Part shown: positions 47,514-47,851 of the stretch, one piece after another | Layout of the letters: each line of letters opens with the position of its first letter | Position numbering within the stretch: the first letter of the stretch is position 1 | Source of the DNA: Pseudonocardiaceae bacterium | Lineage (GTDB): Bacteria > Actinomycetota > Actinomycetes > Mycobacteriales > Pseudonocardiaceae | Assembly: GCA_009377865.1 (NCBI GenBank) | Contig: WHTH01000030.1 | Coordinates: forward strand, 1-47,851 | Length of the DNA stretch: 47,851 nucleotides | Reading direction: 5' to 3' | Program-made: the position numbers and the translations under genes | The notes under the pieces: generated by a model | What the model was told of the DNA's origin: nothing | The model's database searches: none | The model's input: the letters and a program-made list of their open reading frames with translations, nothing else

Positions 47514-47581
47514 GCAACGGCCTCTCCGATCGTGAAGTATTCCCGCAAGAACACTTCACGCTATTCGGTTGAGGCCGTTGC
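47514..47581. repeat. 68-bp nested palindrome after the IS30 fragment
   Basis: Outer arms GCAACGGCCTC (47514-47524) and GAGGCCGTTGC (47571-47581) enclose inner arms CGTGAAGT (47531-47538) and ACTTCACG (47553-47560), all perfect. It could be a terminator, the folded end of an insertion sequence, or a small palindromic mobile element. Confidence 0.75.
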
Positions 47582-47851
47582 CTCGTGGAGCGACACGCCG
47601 AGTCAGCTATCAAATTATTGCAGAATTCTCGGGCCCAATTTCAAGGCTTGTGTATAAGCCTCCGGGCGCTTCGCATGTTACGTGCGACAATCTTGCACAG
47701 GCTGTTGAGGAGTAAACATTCAGCCCCTGATCAGCGCATGACGTTGTCGCCGGTCGGCGGTGGGCTTCCGGTAGGTCCCGAGGGTCAGGTGGGTGCGAGT
47801 AGTGCTGGCATCCAGGGTTGGCCGGTGATCGCGCCGCGCAGCACGGTGATC
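47582..47851. other. Right edge, no confident gene
   Basis: Lower-GC sequence to about 47730, then high-GC again. On the minus strand a partial frame entering from the right edge (HRPTLDASTTRTHLTLGTYR, then RQRHALIRG and a stop near 47725) might be the end of a gene outside the window. Nothing else is seen. Confidence 0.3.

Overview
The window reads as the chromosome of a high-GC actinobacterium, probably of the order Pseudonocardiales (Pseudonocardia/Amycolatopsis-like). The evidence is uniformly high third-codon-position GC, many GTG/TTG starts with 4-bp overlaps, an FbiC coenzyme-F420 enzyme, a mycobacterial-type single-chain acyl-CoA carboxylase, a lipoprotein L,D-transpeptidase, and the orn/tRNA-His pairing also known from mycobacteria. 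Genus-level assignment is inference.

Region 1 (1-2604) is the right end of an actinomycete integrative element. Small overlapping plasmid-type ORFs are followed by a tyrosine integrase whose 5' end faces the 3' end of a tRNA-Lys(CTT) gene, the likely attachment site; the other end lies outside the window. Region 2 (2607-35029) is mostly conserved housekeeping or lineage-core sequence: tRNA-Lys, L,D-transpeptidase, tRNA-His, oligoribonuclease, paired bPH2 membrane proteins, an acyl-CoA dehydrogenase, an acyl-CoA synthetase with a two-domain SDR/reductase, FbiC, a GGDEF diguanylate cyclase, an M23 peptidase, a DUF3048 lipoprotein, a luciferase-like oxidoreductase, CsoR and CopZ, a HIT protein, a 1854-aa biotin carboxylase fusion, a class V aminotransferase, a ThrE exporter, an XRE-NB-ARC-TPR regulator and an SH3-type lipoprotein. 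Several truncated or frameshifted remnants lie among them (sugar isomerase, DUF4143, metallophosphoesterase). Two copies of a 51-bp palindromic element occur, one between convergent genes and one in a 5' leader.

Region 3 (about 35.1-47.85 kb) is an accessory zone of visibly lower and mixed GC. It starts with decayed genes: a poly-valine membrane protein with a frame change, a HicA/HicB-like pair broken by a 17-bp tandem duplication and a nonsense codon, and an XRE regulator with a 2-bp frameshift near its C-terminus. Then comes an intact LysR regulator, divergent from a tightly coupled six-gene operon: P450, P450, FAH-family hydrolase, ornithine cyclodeaminase/mu-crystallin, bicupin dioxygenase-like protein, and DapA-family aldolase. 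A clear 24-bp inverted-repeat operator lies between them. The operon ends against a Tn554-TnpC-like (DUF6262) remnant, followed by a MetE-like methyltransferase with a good promoter and a truncated IS30 transposase. The layout suggests a horizontally acquired, LysR-controlled oxidative catabolic pathway of unknown substrate.

The most unusual item is a 35-residue ORF at 17305-17412 with a strong ribosome binding site and four perfect GSEWH repeats. It is divergent from an apparently active diguanylate cyclase and lies next to the M23 peptidase.
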